Shown: positions 46,401 through 55,010, numbered from the stretch's first letter. The stretch is 64,000 bases of DNA from Chitinophaga caseinilytica (GCF_038396765.1 NZ_CP150096.1:229501-293500), one strand, 5' to 3'. Notes: generated by a model from the letters alone, not told the origin. A program made the numbers and translations.

Positions 46401-47226
46401 AGGCCGATTTCCAGCCTTTCGCGTGGAGCTGCATGGCCGTGTGCATATCTTCCGCCAAACCGGCCGCATGCCCGCCGATGGAATCCAGCGCCGCCCGCCG
46501 GAAGGTACAGTTGGCGCCGATAGCGAGCACCGTGCCGTAGCGGTTCATCGTCATCATCATCGGGCCGTAAAAATGGAACGTCTGCTGCGCCGCACCTTTG
46601 GCGATCAGGCTGTCGCCGAGATTATAATACGCCTGCACGATCTGCACATACCCGATATTTTCGTCGTTGAAGAAGGGAACGATGGGATCGAGGAGGTCGG
46701 GAGACGGAATATGGTCCGGGTCGAGGATGACGCAAAGCTCGCCCGTGGCGAATTGCAGCGCGTTGTTGATATTCCCGGCTTTCGCGTTGGTGCGGTGGTT
46801 GCGGGTTACATGCCGGACGCCCAGTTTGCGGCACACTTCCTTGAGATAGGGATCGTCGGCTTCGTCGCAGAGCCAGGAAGTATGCGGATAAGTAACGGCC
46901 TGCATGGCTTCGAGGGTTTGCACGATCATTTCGTAAGGTTCCCCCGGGCAGAAGGTCGTCAGGATATCCACTGAAAACTGCCGGTTACCGGGTTTGGGCT
47001 TCGGAACGGAAATGAAGAGATAGTGATACCATTCGTGCAATATCCGCAGACAGGCAAAAACCGTTGCGCTCACGAACATCCAGTACAGCACGGGGTGCCC
47101 GATGTGCGTGGGCCGAAGCAGGCAATACAGGAAAAAACACAAGCCCAGCGTGCCGATGGCGATCATCAGCCGCAGAGAGAGCATATCGCTCCGGGTGGGT
47201 TGTGGGGCTTGTTTCAGTTCACGCAT
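43465..47226 (-). CDS. GT2 membrane glycan synthase fused to GH26 and a second TIM-barrel domain
   Basis: A 1253-residue fusion. Residues 1-75: two membrane helices. 85-330: a cellulose-synthase-like GT2 domain with CDEADDP (120-126), DPD (169-171), the catalytic AED (258-260) and QQLKW (296-300, variant of QxxRW). 330-550: several membrane helices. 565-830: a GH26 domain with ITWEPW, acid/base Glu690 in RFAHEADN and nucleophile Glu795 in VAEGG. 880-1110: a GH2/GH5-like barrel that reads WSLANTAF where LGNE is expected, so the acid/base Glu is missing. 1110-1253: beta domains. It may make a beta-linked glycan and trim it on the periplasmic side (inference). The gene follows a secreted hydrolase with a three-base gap. 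Confidence 0.88.
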   Translation of the reverse strand: MRELKQAPQPTRSDMLSLRLMIAIGTLGLCFFLYCLLRPTHIGHPVLYWMFVSATVFACLRILHEWYHYLFISVPKPKPGNRQFSVDILTTFCPGEPYEMIVQTLEAMQAVTYPHTSWLCDEADDPYLKEVCRKLGVRHVTRNHRTNAKAGNINNALQFATGELCVILDPDHIPSPDLLDPIVPFFNDENIGYVQIVQAYYNLGDSLIAKGAAQQTFHFYGPMMMTMNRYGTVLAIGANCTFRRAALDSIGGHAAGLAEDMHTAMQLHAKGWKSAYLPAVLTEGRVPSTLSAYYKQQLKWARGSLELLFVTYPKLFRKFTWAQRLHYGTAPLHYLSGLIFGLNFIVPVLALSMGIIPFKMDLVLFALAGLPFLVSILAIRHFVQRWVMGRGERGNHVLGGVLLIGTWWVHIVGLVYTIIRKKVPYIPTPKDDKEKDNWILNLPNIIVAVCSLTAIVYGLYIDWNPYTWIMAGIAGINFLVMSCNIAISRQKDVQEMRTQFRVLRNSFSYYRTLKQYFWNFRHGIYAGLRQFAFPIMLLMAISTLYLFGSTQQAYLSGEPGSQAREPIFYTGVFQPSEPGGITRREGWEGFQREFATHADIVSLYIPWGDGPQSELPFPLAEEIYRNGSAPMITWEPWASGFAFSANDPELARERKVMSRITAGVFDGYVKKFARQVRALNRPVFIRFAHEADNPAYPWSPEGGNTAGEAKNAWRHVHDLFQAERAYNAVWVWNPWKPEAVEPGFPGRRYVDWIGVTMLNYDTLSANGKDYTFAELYAPFRRKSIFRSGLPVMVAEGGSLRGERQKRWMEDAAKSITGSFREVQAFVVFNSAFDKNVPPGANVPQIDWQLQDGGDFFRLTRGKPGAVAPLKQLHFIQPPVQMASRPRWTDTLRGMQYQKGGNWFRNLHTLTRAEVVNDFREMRTVGVNTVRRYGPGAYDRNVLVAAAETGIGLHYGFWLPPVGDALADAETMQKKADAIVAEVGRMKHHPEIKAWSLANTAFKLLQYRFVKPAYLYQQKAYTAWLRGLVQRIRETDPGRPVTIDVDAQGNLAGMLQYLTDEIPQAAAFGVVLPPGGEGLVQLKDVAAPWFLSATPVQLYATAGPEETGVFVAAWQDEEATNRVTFNGLLDVEGRHKPDWHRLRAIWHPTLPSKSLPPVNILRPAVTASEGKTLEYRALIMEHGNWRYAVDGDVTFEWVLVRLNREGKAVRKERLGKGAVMKVEIPFNPAAYRLHVSAAKGSDVSVAAVTLNTPI

Positions 47227-47229
47227 GGT

Positions 47230-48567
47230 TTATTCTACTACATAAAAAGGCGTATTGGCGGTGGCGACGTGCCCTTCCCGGTCTGTGACCTGCACGAATA
47301 TCCGGTAGGGCCCGCCGCGCCGGGGCGTCACAAAAGACAGCTCCAGTCCGTCTTCCGCACGAACGGTGGTGTCGATCATAATATCGGGTTTCTTTGGTCG
47401 CCCGGTGCCGTGATACCAGTTTTCCTGCGTCACTTTCCACGCCAGTGTGGCGATGGGCGCGCGATTGGCGGCATCGAGGAAGAGGCTGGCCGTTTGCCGG
47501 CTGCCGGGTGTGAGCAGGATGTTGTCGCGGGCGCCTTTGCCGCCGAGGAGCATATATTTTATCTGCGGCCAGGTGGTGTTGGCGGATTTTCGGCCCCAGG
47601 ATTCGCGGAGCGCCGCTACGGCTTCGGTGGGCTGGCCGGATGTGGAGAAAAGGCTGAACCATGTGCCGGTGGCTTCGTCCCGGTATCCCCAGTAAAATGC
47701 GAGGGCGCCCAGGCAGCGGGGGTTTTGCAATGGCAGGTCGGTCACCATTTTGCGTAACTGTTCCGCTTTTTTGCTGCTCGTATTTTCGACGGGCGCTTGC
47801 CAGGCGGTGTATTCCGACTCCCAGGGTCCGTATGCGCCCCATTCCGCAACGAGGAACGGCCCGTTCCAGATGCGGGAAAACTGCTCCAGCCGTTCGCCCA
47901 GTTCATGCAGCCGCCCGAAGGTATTGAAAGAGATCACATCGAGCCCCGGCACGCATTGCCGGATCATCCAGATCTGCGCGATATTGAAATTGGGAAGCGT
48001 AGTGGTGACGGGATGGTCGGGATCGAGCTCGTGGATCGAGGCCAGGAGGCGGTTGTAGGTGGAATAGAACCCCCTGTGCCCGGGCCTCCACGTCATCACC
48101 GGCTCATTCCCCAAACACCACATGAGCAGCGCCGGATGATCGCGATAACGCAGCACGGCGGCGCGAACGCCCGCCTCCAGTGAATCGGTCTTGCGTTTGT
48201 CCCGGTAAAAAAACTTTTCATAAGGGCTCGAAGGAATGGGCAATCCTGCGATCACGGCGAGGCCCTGGCTTTGCGCTTCGTCGAGGAACGCGCGGAGGTT
48301 GGCGGTATCATACGTTCTGACCGTGTTGCCGCCGGCCGCGGCGAGCGAAGCGAGGTCTCCCCGGCCGGAGGCGCCCTGCACAAAAAACGGGCGCCCGTTG
48401 CGGTAGAGCGTATATTTCGCGCCATCCTGCCGGATATGCACCTTTCCCTTATTCCGCAACGGCTGCGCCAGCGGCCCGCCACCGTTCAGCAATGGCATAC
48501 CCCAGGCCGCAACGGCCATCAGGGCGGCAAGCGCCCCCGTCCATGTCAAAATTCTCCGTATCTGCAT
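47230..48567 (-). CDS. Secreted TIM-barrel glycoside hydrolase (GH2/GH5-like)
   Basis: A 445-residue protein with an N-terminal export signal or anchor (residues 5-25). The barrel has RNGRPFFVQGASGRGDL, GGNTVRTYDTANLRAFLDEA, the acid/base Glu155 in WCLGNEPV and the nucleophile Glu242 in FLVAEWGAYG, then a C-terminal beta domain. The architecture fits beta-glycan hydrolases or transglycosylases of clan GH-A. It is first in an operon with the GT2-GH26 fusion and is related in fold to that protein's third domain, but with intact catalytic residues. It may process the polymer made by the synthase. Confidence 0.85.
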   Translation of the reverse strand: MQIRRILTWTGALAALMAVAAWGMPLLNGGGPLAQPLRNKGKVHIRQDGAKYTLYRNGRPFFVQGASGRGDLASLAAAGGNTVRTYDTANLRAFLDEAQSQGLAVIAGLPIPSSPYEKFFYRDKRKTDSLEAGVRAAVLRYRDHPALLMWCLGNEPVMTWRPGHRGFYSTYNRLLASIHELDPDHPVTTTLPNFNIAQIWMIRQCVPGLDVISFNTFGRLHELGERLEQFSRIWNGPFLVAEWGAYGPWESEYTAWQAPVENTSSKKAEQLRKMVTDLPLQNPRCLGALAFYWGYRDEATGTWFSLFSTSGQPTEAVAALRESWGRKSANTTWPQIKYMLLGGKGARDNILLTPGSRQTASLFLDAANRAPIATLAWKVTQENWYHGTGRPKKPDIMIDTTVRAEDGLELSFVTPRRGGPYRIFVQVTDREGHVATANTPFYVVE

Positions 48568-48624
48568 CCGTCTGTTTGCGGAGGGAAAATTAGCGCATTG
48601 GGGGGCCTCAAAAGACTACTCATT

Positions 48625-48665
48625 CGAGTAATACGGCGGGTATACGACAGATGCCGTGTTACTCG
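48625..48665. promoter_or_regulatory. Dyad operator upstream of the GT2-GH26 operon
   Basis: Arms CGAGTAATACGG (48625-48636) and CCGTGTTACTCG (48654-48665) pair with one mismatch across a 17-base spacer. It lies about 60-100 bases upstream of the operon start, a typical place for a regulator. Confidence 0.6.
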
Positions 48666-48914
48666 TTTGAATATAGACCGGCGTTGTTCTTCTTCGGTGT
48701 TACGCCTTATGATATAGTACGGAGGGGGTTATGCGATGAAATGCATGGATTAACGGTTGACAAAAAATATCGCTTCATTGCCTGCATGCGGAAAAGAAAG
48801 AAGGTGTGAGGTATGAGTTTCGAAGTAGCATTGCGTTGTTATGCATTTCGCCAGTGCACATCCCAATCAAATAAAAACGATCTGAAATTCGCCACTGATC
48901 TGCATTTCATCACA

Positions 48915-48941
48915 TAAAAAAAGGCGGCCCGAAAGCCGCCT
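48915..48941 (-). terminator. Terminator of the Gfo/Idh/MocA gene
   Basis: Stem AGGCGGC (48922-48928) / GCCGCCT (48935-48941), loop CCGAAA, followed on the minus strand by a run of T. It lies 10 bases after the stop. Confidence 0.85.
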
Positions 48942-48950
48942 CCCAGGTGG

Positions 48951-50381
48951 TTACACCTTGTAATATTGTTCCCAACCCTTGCGCGGCGGCGGGCCCACGA
49001 GGAGCGCATTGGCCGCTTTGTCGTTGGTGATGATTTTCTTTTCGCGGTCGAACTGGATCTTACGACCTGTCCACTGCGCCACCACGCCGAGGCAGAACAC
49101 CTGGCTGAGCGGACCGGCGATTTCGAAGGGAGAACGGGTCTTTTCCTCGCCTTTGCAGGCCAGCAGGAAGTTGGCGTAGTGATTGGAAGGGCTCTTTGGC
49201 ACTTCGGGCAGTTTGCCGGCCATCTCTTTCGCTTTTTCTTCAGGGATGATGGAAAGCGTAGACGCGTGCGAACCGCCTTTGAACGTCAGGTCTTTGCTGT
49301 AAATGATCTTGCCCGGATTAAGCTTGGCGGGTTTGATGGTGCCTGTGCTCGGGGGCGGAATGTTCGGATCGAGGCCGGAAACGCCGTAGCCGGCGGGGAT
49401 CGGCGGAAGGTTGTCTACCCCGTCGTACCACATTACATCCACCGCAGGCATTTGTTTGCGGGCGGGGAATTTAAACGAAAGCGTGGTAGATGTGGGATAG
49501 AAGAAATTGTTGTGGCCCGTCAGCTTGATGGGATCTACTTCGTGGGGCAGGCCCAGGTCGAGGAACTGGTGGGCCGTATCGAGGATGTGCGCGCCCCAGT
49601 CGCCGAGGGCACCCATTCCGAAGTCGAACCAGCAGCGCCATTGGCCGTTGACGAAGTCCTTATTATAGGTGTGCCCCTGCGTTTGCATCTGCCAAACGTT
49701 CCAGTCGAGCGTTTCGGGCGTGGGCTCGGTGGCGGGGAAAGATTTGATATTCGTATCCCATCCGTGCCAGCGGCGGGGCGAGTTCATATGTGCAACGATC
49801 TTGTCGACGTCTTTGATGATCCCGGCTTCCTTCCAGGCTTTGAACTGGAAATAGTTGGCTTCGGAATGGCCCTGGTTGCCCATCTGGGTCACTACTTTCG
49901 GATGTTTGCGGGCGGCTTTCATCATGAGCTCCACTTCCTGGAAAGTGCGCGCCATGGGCTTTTCGACATACACGTGAATGCCGAGGCCGATGGCCATCAT
50001 GGTGATGGGGAAATGCGCGAAGTCGGGAACGCCGACGGAAACGGCATCGATCTTTTTGCCCATTTTGTCGAACATCTGCCGGAAATCCTGGAACCGGGGT
50101 ACGTCCGGGAACAATTTCATGACTTCCAGGGTGTGGGGAGCGCCCATGTCTACGTCGCACAGCGCAACGATGTTGGCCAATCCGGTTTTATGCAGTTCGC
50201 GGATGATTTCTCCTCCCCGGTTGCCGATACCGATGCAGGCCAGGTTCACTTTTTCGTTGGCCCCGATCCTGCGGGGCAAGGCGCCGCCGCGGGCCATGAG
50301 AATGCCGGGCGTAGCAAGAGCAGCAGAGGCCATCATGGCCTGTTGGAGGAACTTCCTCCGGGAGTATTCGTTATGCATCAT
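48951..50381 (-). CDS. Gfo/Idh/MocA family oxidoreductase, Tat-exported
   Basis: A 476-residue protein with a twin-arginine signal (SRRKFLQQAMMASAALATPG). The NAD(P)-binding Rossmann part has ACIGIGNRGGEIIRELHKTG and ALCDVDM, and the family motif EKPMAR follows in HVYVEKPMARTFQEV. The C-terminal part is the Gfo/Idh/MocA substrate domain. The likely activity is on sugars or inositols in the periplasm, with the cofactor bound before export. It is transcribed alone, ends at a terminator and is divergent from the plus-strand trio. Confidence 0.94.
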   Translation of the reverse strand: MMHNEYSRRKFLQQAMMASAALATPGILMARGGALPRRIGANEKVNLACIGIGNRGGEIIRELHKTGLANIVALCDVDMGAPHTLEVMKLFPDVPRFQDFRQMFDKMGKKIDAVSVGVPDFAHFPITMMAIGLGIHVYVEKPMARTFQEVELMMKAARKHPKVVTQMGNQGHSEANYFQFKAWKEAGIIKDVDKIVAHMNSPRRWHGWDTNIKSFPATEPTPETLDWNVWQMQTQGHTYNKDFVNGQWRCWFDFGMGALGDWGAHILDTAHQFLDLGLPHEVDPIKLTGHNNFFYPTSTTLSFKFPARKQMPAVDVMWYDGVDNLPPIPAGYGVSGLDPNIPPPSTGTIKPAKLNPGKIIYSKDLTFKGGSHASTLSIIPEEKAKEMAGKLPEVPKSPSNHYANFLLACKGEEKTRSPFEIAGPLSQVFCLGVVAQWTGRKIQFDREKKIITNDKAANALLVGPPPRKGWEQYYKV

Positions 50382-50515
50382 ACAATTATTTCATTCGATT
50401 GCAAAAACAAGATACAGAAATAAAATCCAGTATTCGCACAGTTTTTGCAGGAGTGGAGAAAAAATTATGCGGGCGCGGGGGATTGCGCCTTTCACCACTG
50501 AAAAACCGATATAAA

Positions 50516-51175
50516 ATGAAAGCCATATCTGCTGTATTGTATTTTCTGAGCCAGCATCCTGCCTGGTCGTTCTTTATTATCCTCGCCGTTTTTGCGGGGC
50601 TCGCGGTATTGTTGCGCCGCCTGTGGCTGCTCGTTCCGGGTTTCCTGCTCGGGATGGCCAATATCTTCTGTGCTTCGTTCCTGAACGCATGGTTCCTCCA
50701 GACCTGGGGCACGCCGGGAACGGCCGTCGTCATCCAGGCCACCCAAACCAATTCCACCCTCAACGATCAGTACATCTTCGAGTACGCGGTCATCGCCAAA
50801 GCCGGCGGGAAAGATGTGAAAACGAACTTCTCGTCCATGTCCGCCGCCATCTGGCCCATCCGCAACGAAATATTGATCCCACCGCCCGGACAGGTTTTCG
50901 TTACCAAATACATCCCGGGGTATGAGGAAAACATCGTGATCATGGCCGACGAATCCACGTACGGCAAAATGCGCATCATCGCCTCAAACCGCGAGGCGGT
51001 AGACCGTGCCCGCAATCAACTGGCCGCCAGTCCGTCGAACGAATCTTACCAGGAAGAGTACCGCCAGGCGCTTCAAACCTTCCTGTCAGACCCCGCCAAC
51101 CGCCTCGATTCCGTGAGCATACGCCAGTTCAGCGACGCCCTCGGCCAGCTGAAAACCGCCGCTCCGTCGCCGTAA
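50516..51175 (+). CDS. Uncharacterised membrane protein
   Basis: From ATG 50516 the protein has 219 residues. Two N-terminal membrane helices (about 13-32 and 35-58; FFIILAVFAGLAVLL) are followed by a soluble beta-rich part (YIFEYAVIAKAGGKD, ILIPPPGQVFVTKYIPG) and a helical tail. I do not recognise a family. It is the first of three plus-strand genes; the next starts 78 bases after its stop. Confidence 0.7.
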   Translation: MKAISAVLYFLSQHPAWSFFIILAVFAGLAVLLRRLWLLVPGFLLGMANIFCASFLNAWFLQTWGTPGTAVVIQATQTNSTLNDQYIFEYAVIAKAGGKDVKTNFSSMSAAIWPIRNEILIPPPGQVFVTKYIPGYEENIVIMADESTYGKMRIIASNREAVDRARNQLAASPSNESYQEEYRQALQTFLSDPANRLDSVSIRQFSDALGQLKTAAPSP

Positions 51176-51253
51176 CACGAAATCACCATAATATTTGCGG
51201 GGAATTTGGATAATTTGCGCGCCAATCCCTTTACCTTGAAATCACCATCCACG

Positions 51254-52318
51254 ATGGAAGAATACACGTATACCCCCGAAGCACCCCCCGCAACTTCGGT
51301 AACCTGCTCCCACTGCGGCAGTCCGCATGTGGAACATGGCCACGCCTCGGCGTTGTGCCCAGAATGCCGGCAGGCCTTCATCAATTATCCCATTCCGCGG
51401 TGGCTCTGGATTTTCGCCGGCGTCGTAGCGATGGTACTGGTCATCAACCTGCTGAAATTACCCGCATCCATCAAACTTGCCGGCCACCTCATCCGCGCAG
51501 AACGGGCGGTGGACGAGCATAATTTCCTTACCGCGCAACATGAAGCTGACTCGGTGCTGACCGCTTTCCCGGAACATTTCGAGGCGCATTGTTATCACCT
51601 CATCGCATCCGCTTATAATTTCGATTATGATGCGTACGACAGATCGATCAGCTTCCTCGGAGAAAAAACATACATCAAAGAGGGACTGGTAGTGAGTTGT
51701 AATGCCGCCACGGATTATCTCAACCGGCATTTCTGTGAAGACACGCTCCTCCTCGCGCAACTGGACCTCATAACGGCCCAACCGCCTCGTGAGCAATTGC
51801 GTTTCATCGATTCGCTGGCAGGCAGCAAGCAGACGCATGCGGTGCTGGCTTATTGCGGCGCGCGCATCGGGAGTTACCTGCTGGAACATGAACAGCTTCC
51901 CGAAAGCCGGGCCATCCTCGAAAAAACGCTGGATGCCAATCCCGATCATTATTTCGCTTCGATAGATTACGCCACGGTGCTGAGAAAAATGAACGAGCTG
52001 GAAAAAGCGGATTCCGTGTGCGACATCCTGCTGGAACGCAACCACCAGGATTCCTACGCCATGTCGGCCAAATCGCGGGTGGTGCTGCGCAAAAAGCAAC
52101 TACCGGCAGCCGAAGAACTGGCCATGGAAGCTGTCCGCCTCGATCCCCTTTCCTCCCATGCCCTGGCTTCGCTGGCGCTCGTACTGGAGGCCAAAGGCCA
52201 GAAAGCCGATAGCCGGCAACTGTTGCAGGCCGTAGTTAAATTATCCGCCGAACGCGAGGATACCGCTTCGGCGCCCCAACTCCGCCGCGTGCTCGACGGC
52301 GAAACCGTTTACCAATAA
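51254..52318 (+). CDS. Zinc-ribbon, membrane-anchored TPR protein
   Basis: From ATG 51254 the protein has 354 residues. An N-terminal zinc ribbon (CSHCGSPHVE and ALCPECRQ) is followed by one membrane helix (about 50-70, WLWIFAGVVAMVLVINLL) and then TPR-like helical repeats (LEKTLDANPDHYFASIDYAT; AEELAMEAVRLDPLSSHALA). It probably scaffolds other proteins. It ends 11 bases before the HELAH membrane protease gene, so the two are likely functionally linked. Confidence 0.8.
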   Translation: MEEYTYTPEAPPATSVTCSHCGSPHVEHGHASALCPECRQAFINYPIPRWLWIFAGVVAMVLVINLLKLPASIKLAGHLIRAERAVDEHNFLTAQHEADSVLTAFPEHFEAHCYHLIASAYNFDYDAYDRSISFLGEKTYIKEGLVVSCNAATDYLNRHFCEDTLLLAQLDLITAQPPREQLRFIDSLAGSKQTHAVLAYCGARIGSYLLEHEQLPESRAILEKTLDANPDHYFASIDYATVLRKMNELEKADSVCDILLERNHQDSYAMSAKSRVVLRKKQLPAAEELAMEAVRLDPLSSHALASLALVLEAKGQKADSRQLLQAVVKLSAEREDTASAPQLRRVLDGETVYQ

Positions 52319-52329
52319 ATGCGTTGAAC

Positions 52330-52860
52330 ATGTTTATTCCCGGCATCATTATATCCGCCCTTACCTTCCCCGGCGTCATCGTCCACGAGCTGGCGCATCA
52401 GCTGTATTGCCGCGCGCTCAAAGTGCCCGTTTTCAAAGTGGTGTATTTCCAGATGGAGAACCCCGTAGGCTACGTGCTGCACGAAAAACCGAAATCCCTC
52501 CTGCATTCCGCGCTGATCTGCCTCGGGCCGTTCATGATCAACACACTACTGGGATTCCTCATCGCACTGCCATCGGCCATCCAGTACAACCTGGGCGCCG
52601 GTATGAATATCCTCGATTACGCCATGGTGTACCTCGGCGTTTCCATCGCCATGCACGCCTTCCCCAGCACCGGCGACGCCAGCGCGCTGTGGCAGGCCGC
52701 GAAGGAAGACGACAGGCCCTGGTTCACAAAAGTGATCGTGTTGCCCATCATCGGCTTCATTTACCTCGGCGCGTTGGGCTCCTTTTTCTGGCTCGACCTG
52801 ATATATGGTATCGCCATCGCCGTGGGATTGCCCTGGATGGTGTTGCAGTGGGCCGCCTAG
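52330..52860 (+). CDS. Membrane zinc metalloprotease-like protein (M50/DUF3267-like)
   Basis: From ATG 52330 the protein has 176 residues and about four membrane helices. The zinc motif HELAH lies near the start in GVIVHELAHQLYCRALKVPV. A later Asp within HAFPSTGDAS could be the third ligand. It is small for an M50 site-2 protease and lacks a PDZ domain, so it may be a minimal family member. It closes the plus-strand trio and converges with the glycosidase gene. Confidence 0.75.
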   Translation: MFIPGIIISALTFPGVIVHELAHQLYCRALKVPVFKVVYFQMENPVGYVLHEKPKSLLHSALICLGPFMINTLLGFLIALPSAIQYNLGAGMNILDYAMVYLGVSIAMHAFPSTGDASALWQAAKEDDRPWFTKVIVLPIIGFIYLGALGSFFWLDLIYGIAIAVGLPWMVLQWAA

Positions 52861-52864
52861 CGCA

Positions 52865-53947
52865 TTACCCCGCTGTTTCGCGGAGAATGGCCAGCAGCTG
52901 GGAATTCACCGATCCGAAGATCGACACGCCAGCGGCTCCGTTATCTATCGCGAGGCGGATGGCTTTGCGGATATCATCGTTATTACCGTGGAAATCGGGG
53001 AGGAAAAGCCCGGCGTAGAGCGGGAATTTCCCTTTCAGCGCATTCACGCCTTCCGCCACCGCATCGCCGATCCATTGCACGTTTTCATTGTAAAAACCGT
53101 GGTAAATCATGGGGCAAACGGCGTCCAAAGGCCAGTTCGTCCAGTCTTGCCTTACGATCCGCTTCGCAATTTCAGGTGTGGGGAAAACGGCTGCCGTGAT
53201 GGGTTTCTTCTTCGCATGGGCTACTTCCGATAAATTCCGGACGATGTTCGTAATACTGTCGTACCGGAACTTGCGCCACGACGGACTTTGGTCTGGATGC
53301 GCCATTTCCAGCGGATCCTTTCCATACACGGCCGCATATTTGTCCCGGCAGGTTTTGCAATAGCAGAAATCGTATTCCGGCAATTCTTTCGACTGATCGA
53401 TATTGTATTTGGCCCAGAGGTTCACGGGGAGGATGACGTCCACGAAGCGGACATAATCCAGGTGCAGCCCGTCGATATAATCTTTGGCGACCTGTTCTTC
53501 CGCTATGGATTTGAGGTATTGGAGCGTTCCCGGCTGGTTGGGGCAAAGGAAGCGGTAGTACCCCACATACGGCGGTTTATCCGCGCAGGATTCGCCTTTG
53601 CGGTTCACGGAAAAAAGCTCGGGATGTTTTTCACGCAGTTCGGGCTCGTTTCGGTTCATGGTCCAGAACCATCGGTGGGCTTCCATTCCGGCGGATTTGG
53701 CGGCGCGGAAATGGCGCTCGCTGTCTTCCTCGAAATAAATCACCCCGATACCGGTGGCGCGGTATTCCGCATAACGTTGTTTCAATTCGGCGTCGGTATC
53801 TTTTTCGCTGGGGTTGATCCAGATGCGATGGCGTACCGGTGCTTTGGGCTTTTTCTCCTCATCGCGGTTGCCGGCGATGGAAATTCCGGGTTCCATGAGC
53901 GCGAGGCTTCCCAGCCCGAGCGCCTTCAGAAAATGACGTTTATTCAT
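52865..53947 (-). CDS. GHL10/DUF187-type putative glycoside hydrolase
   Basis: A 360-residue protein with a Tat-like N-terminus (MNKRHFLKALGLGSLALMEP; only one Arg, so Sec is possible). The TIM-barrel shows HLDYVRFVDVILPVN, CYCKTCRDKYAAVYGKDPLE and DAVCPMIYHGFYNENV, as in GHL10 proteins. The catalytic acids are not certain. It overlaps the end of the CBM9-like gene by eight bases, showing a shared transcript. Confidence 0.78.
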   Translation of the reverse strand: MNKRHFLKALGLGSLALMEPGISIAGNRDEEKKPKAPVRHRIWINPSEKDTDAELKQRYAEYRATGIGVIYFEEDSERHFRAAKSAGMEAHRWFWTMNRNEPELREKHPELFSVNRKGESCADKPPYVGYYRFLCPNQPGTLQYLKSIAEEQVAKDYIDGLHLDYVRFVDVILPVNLWAKYNIDQSKELPEYDFCYCKTCRDKYAAVYGKDPLEMAHPDQSPSWRKFRYDSITNIVRNLSEVAHAKKKPITAAVFPTPEIAKRIVRQDWTNWPLDAVCPMIYHGFYNENVQWIGDAVAEGVNALKGKFPLYAGLFLPDFHGNNDDIRKAIRLAIDNGAAGVSIFGSVNSQLLAILRETAG

Positions 53948-55010
53948 AGCGGTTGAGTTTTCCTTCCTGATCGATAATAATGGTGCGGCGGCCCTGCCGG
54001 ATGATGGCGGAGAATTGCCGGCTCGTGGATTCCAAATCCACTTCGAACTTTTCCTTATCCAGTTTCAGCTCGCTCATGGTGGATGCGAACTTCCCGTTTT
54101 CCCGGCGGAACCGGTGCTGGCGGTAATAAACCTCCCAAAGCAAGGCCTCTGCTTCTACCCAGGCGGGCTCTGCGTAAAGTACCTTTTCTCCCGGTGATTT
54201 TGTCGTGAACTGCAGGAAACCCCATCTTTCGGGGGCGTGCATGTCCACGATCCCCTGGGGCGACCACACCCAGTTGTATTCCGGCGTCCCTTTCCGCTTG
54301 CGGTAAGTATTCCCTTCCACTTCGTGCTGCCACTGCACACGTGAAAAATTCACGCGCCAGGTGCTGCCGTCCCGCGGCACGATGCGGGTATGATACGCGG
54401 CCAGCGCACGGAACGGGATGGCCATCTCCAGCGTCCAGCGGGTGTCTTTGTCCCGGGGATCATTGAGCGTCCCTTTGATGTGGACGGCCGTTTGCAGCCC
54501 CTGCACGTCCCAGTTGAGGATCGCGCGGCCGCCGGCGCGGTAGGCGCGGGGCATGAGCAGGTCCATCACGGTGTTGAGGGCATTCACTTCGATCTCGAAA
54601 TATTCATACGCGTTGCCGTCGGGGTCGAGGAACATTTCGAAATCGTTGTCTGCATATATGATGGTGTCGCGCTGGCGGAGGCTGCCCCAGACATGCGGTT
54701 CCTCCATTTCGGCGAACACGTAGAGGTAATTTTCATCCCACAGCATTTTGGCGCGCGTCCGGTGAAGGGGCGCGGGTTTGCGATGGCCTTCGATGTCGAT
54801 GAAATCATCCGTCCACATTGCCTTTTTCCAAACCTCTTCCCCATCTTTCCCATCGATTTCCATGGATGATGCAATGTGGTGGCAAACGTAATGGCGGGGC
54901 GTGTCCGTAAATACACGCAAATGTTCACTGTGTTGTTGCGCGCGCAGGGCAAAGGGGAGCAAGATCATCCCGCCTGCCATCGCTGCAACCAAATTCCGTA
55001 AATGCTGCAT
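53940..55010 (-). CDS. CBM9-like carbohydrate-binding protein
   Basis: From ATG 55010 (MQHLRNLVAAMAGGMILLPF) the protein has 356 residues with a signal peptide. The CBM9-like fold (about 45-260) shows MEIDGKDGEEVWKKAMWTDD, RAKMLWDENYLYVFAEMEEP and DNDFEMFLDPDGNAYEYFEI. The C-terminus is helical with a basic tail. Such proteins bind glycans or act in sugar-acid degradation. A strong terminator separates it from the SusD gene upstream. Confidence 0.85.
   Translation of the reverse strand: MQHLRNLVAAMAGGMILLPFALRAQQHSEHLRVFTDTPRHYVCHHIASSMEIDGKDGEEVWKKAMWTDDFIDIEGHRKPAPLHRTRAKMLWDENYLYVFAEMEEPHVWGSLRQRDTIIYADNDFEMFLDPDGNAYEYFEIEVNALNTVMDLLMPRAYRAGGRAILNWDVQGLQTAVHIKGTLNDPRDKDTRWTLEMAIPFRALAAYHTRIVPRDGSTWRVNFSRVQWQHEVEGNTYRKRKGTPEYNWVWSPQGIVDMHAPERWGFLQFTTKSPGEKVLYAEPAWVEAEALLWEVYYRQHRFRRENGKFASTMSELKLDKEKFEVDLESTSRQFSAIIRQGRRTIIIDQEGKLNRYE

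Larger units (their letters stand above)
48568..48950. other. 383-bp intergenic region with a long dyad
   Basis: No gene is supported. It holds the dyad at 48625-48665, the promoter of the glycan-synthase operon and the terminator of the oxidoreductase gene at 48915-48941. Confidence 0.5.

Noticed and set aside
48966..50423. 485-codon plus-strand frame opposite the Gfo/Idh/MocA gene
   Set aside because: The minus-strand oxidoreductase has a Tat signal and family motifs.
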